From assembly GCA_029204225.1 (NCBI GenBank), contig CM055108.1:25177803-25241802 (forward strand): a DNA stretch of 64,000 nt, in the 5' to 3' direction. Below the pieces are notes generated by a model. That model ran no database searches, was not told where the DNA came from, and saw only the letters and a list, made by a program, of their open reading frames with translations. Position numbers and translations under genes: made by a program. This document shows, in pieces, positions 62,711 through 64,000 of the stretch (position 1 is its first letter; each line of letters begins with the position of its first letter). This DNA is from Diphasiastrum complanatum. Its lineage: Eukaryota > Streptophyta > Lycopodiopsida > Lycopodiales > Lycopodiaceae.

Positions 62711-63615
62711 TCGTCGATGATCTGACAATGCTGTTTTGAAAGAGACCAAATAAGACATAATTCGCAATTTAAAGGAAGAAGCTCAATCAGGAATTAAAGG
62801 GATATATAGAAGAAATAAATGCTGTACGAGTTTGATTTTGTTGTAGATACCCAGTCCCTTCAATGACACGTCGTCTTGTGAATTCCCAATACTTGACGTG
62901 TTCGTACGGCGTGACGCTTTAGCCATAGCCTATTTCACCAATGTAGAACCATTAGTTGATGAAACACTTAATGATCGTATATGCTAGCATAAGTATCACT
63001 ACAATATCACTTTTATGTGAACAAATATATTTTATAATTTAAGTGTCGAAGGTACTGTTGCGCGCATTGCCTGAAGTTCCTTAAGCAAGAGGTGACTAAT
63101 CGGATATGATCTGTTGTGAGAGATAAATTGGTGAGAGAAAGAGAGACGCGTACACAGTGGTCGTCGATGATCTGACAATGCTGTTGTGAAAGAGACCAAA
63201 TAAGACATAATTCGCAATTTGGAAGTAGAAGCTATAGCAATCAATCAGGAATTAAAGAGATACATAGAAGAAATAAATGCTTTAGGAGTTTGATATTGTA
63301 GTAGATACCCAGTCCGATCCCTTCAATGACACGTCGTCTTGTGAATGTTCAATACTTGACGTGTTCGTATGGCGTGCAGCTTTAGCCATAGCCTATTTCA
63401 CCGATGTAGAACCATTAGTTGATGAAACACTTAATGATCGTACATGCTAGCATAAGTATCACTACAATATCACATATATGTGAACAAATATTTATAATTT
63501 AAGTGTCGAAGGTACTGATAGTGATTCAACCTTGTGCGCATTGCCTGAAGTTCCTTAAGCAAGAGGTGACTAATCGGATATGATCTGCTGTGAGAGAAAG
63601 AGAGACGCGTACACA
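62711..63615. repeat. Tandem duplication, unit about 450 bp
   Basis: Copy 1 is 62711-63160 and copy 2 is 63161-63615. Both begin TCGTCGATGATCTGACAATG and end GAGACGCGTACACA. They differ by small indels and scattered substitutions. No conserved coding is seen. 63616-64000 has no recognised gene. Confidence 0.9.
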
Positions 63616-64000
63616 CCCCGCCCAGGCACGCTACACTCGCGATCGAGAAGTAAAAGACCAATGAACACACTCTCACTCACTCCGAGTCACACACACTTTT
63701 GAACTTCTTTTGTTTATATGCTCTGTCTGTCACAGCTGGGTGATGTTTTCGTTGTCGTTCTTTTTTCCCTTTAAACTGCAGTCTCCAACCCAAGTATGGA
63801 CTTGAATCAATTCACTTTTTCTGTCAGGCTTTATTTTGGCTTGATTGATGCATTGATCAGGATTCACTAGTTGCTTACTTTTCATTTCATCTTTAATATC
63901 TACCTGTGCTCTGCTTCTTGTACCTGACTTAATTTGCTGCAGTCATCACGTGCAAGTTTAGATCCCATAATATTGGTGTTGGAAGTATCTAGATCAATCA

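Overview
This window is nuclear DNA of a land plant. It is dominated by decayed retrotransposons and holds one host gene that I can reconstruct in full. That gene, on the minus strand, encodes an EXECUTER protein (EX1/EX2 family), the plastid thylakoid protein that mediates singlet-oxygen signalling. I found twelve exons by reading the minus strand, matching residues to the family from memory and checking splice sites and phases. They run from a start codon at 49450 to a stop at 800, about 48.65 kb, and encode a predicted 681 residues; Arabidopsis EX1 has 684. Two introns are giant: intron 2 is about 9.4 kb and intron 3 about 28.8 kb, and most of the mobile elements in the window lie in them. 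The species cannot be fixed from the sequence. Long TE-filled introns, many (GA)n tracts, diverse LINEs and a rare reverse transcriptase suggest a large seed-free vascular plant genome such as a fern, but that is only a guess.

Layout. 1-800: 3' flank with a (GA)n tract. 800-10424: exons 12 to 4, with ordinary introns holding small tandem repeats and a retroelement scar. 10425-39241 (intron 3): a 5'-truncated LINE; a LINE ORF1-like pseudogene and its RT start, split by a copia element (12857-17121, TSD GACCT); a minus-strand LINE split by a Ty3/gypsy-type element (18840-24779, TSD AGGTG, LTRs with AGTTA...TAACT ends); plus-strand LINE ORF2 pieces (26.4-29.3 kb and 31.3-32.4 kb); and a minus-strand copia element (32670-37131). 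39242-39358: exon 3. 39359-48763 (intron 2): two inverted copies of a hAT-like MITE, one sitting in a solo LTR, and several copia remnants. 48764-49450: exons 2 and 1. 49451-64000: upstream flank, copia and LINE debris, a non-autonomous gypsy-like element with a tRNA-Asp-type primer site (53155-58614), a copia RNase H fragment, a reverse transcriptase of uncommon lineage (59.2-61.4 kb) and a 450-bp tandem duplication.

Only the EXECUTER gene looks functional. Every transposon reading frame I examined has stops, frameshifts or deletions, except that some single domains stay open (the LINE RT at 31496-32445 and the protease ORF at 21544-22869). I found no tRNA, rRNA, CRISPR array or prokaryotic operon.
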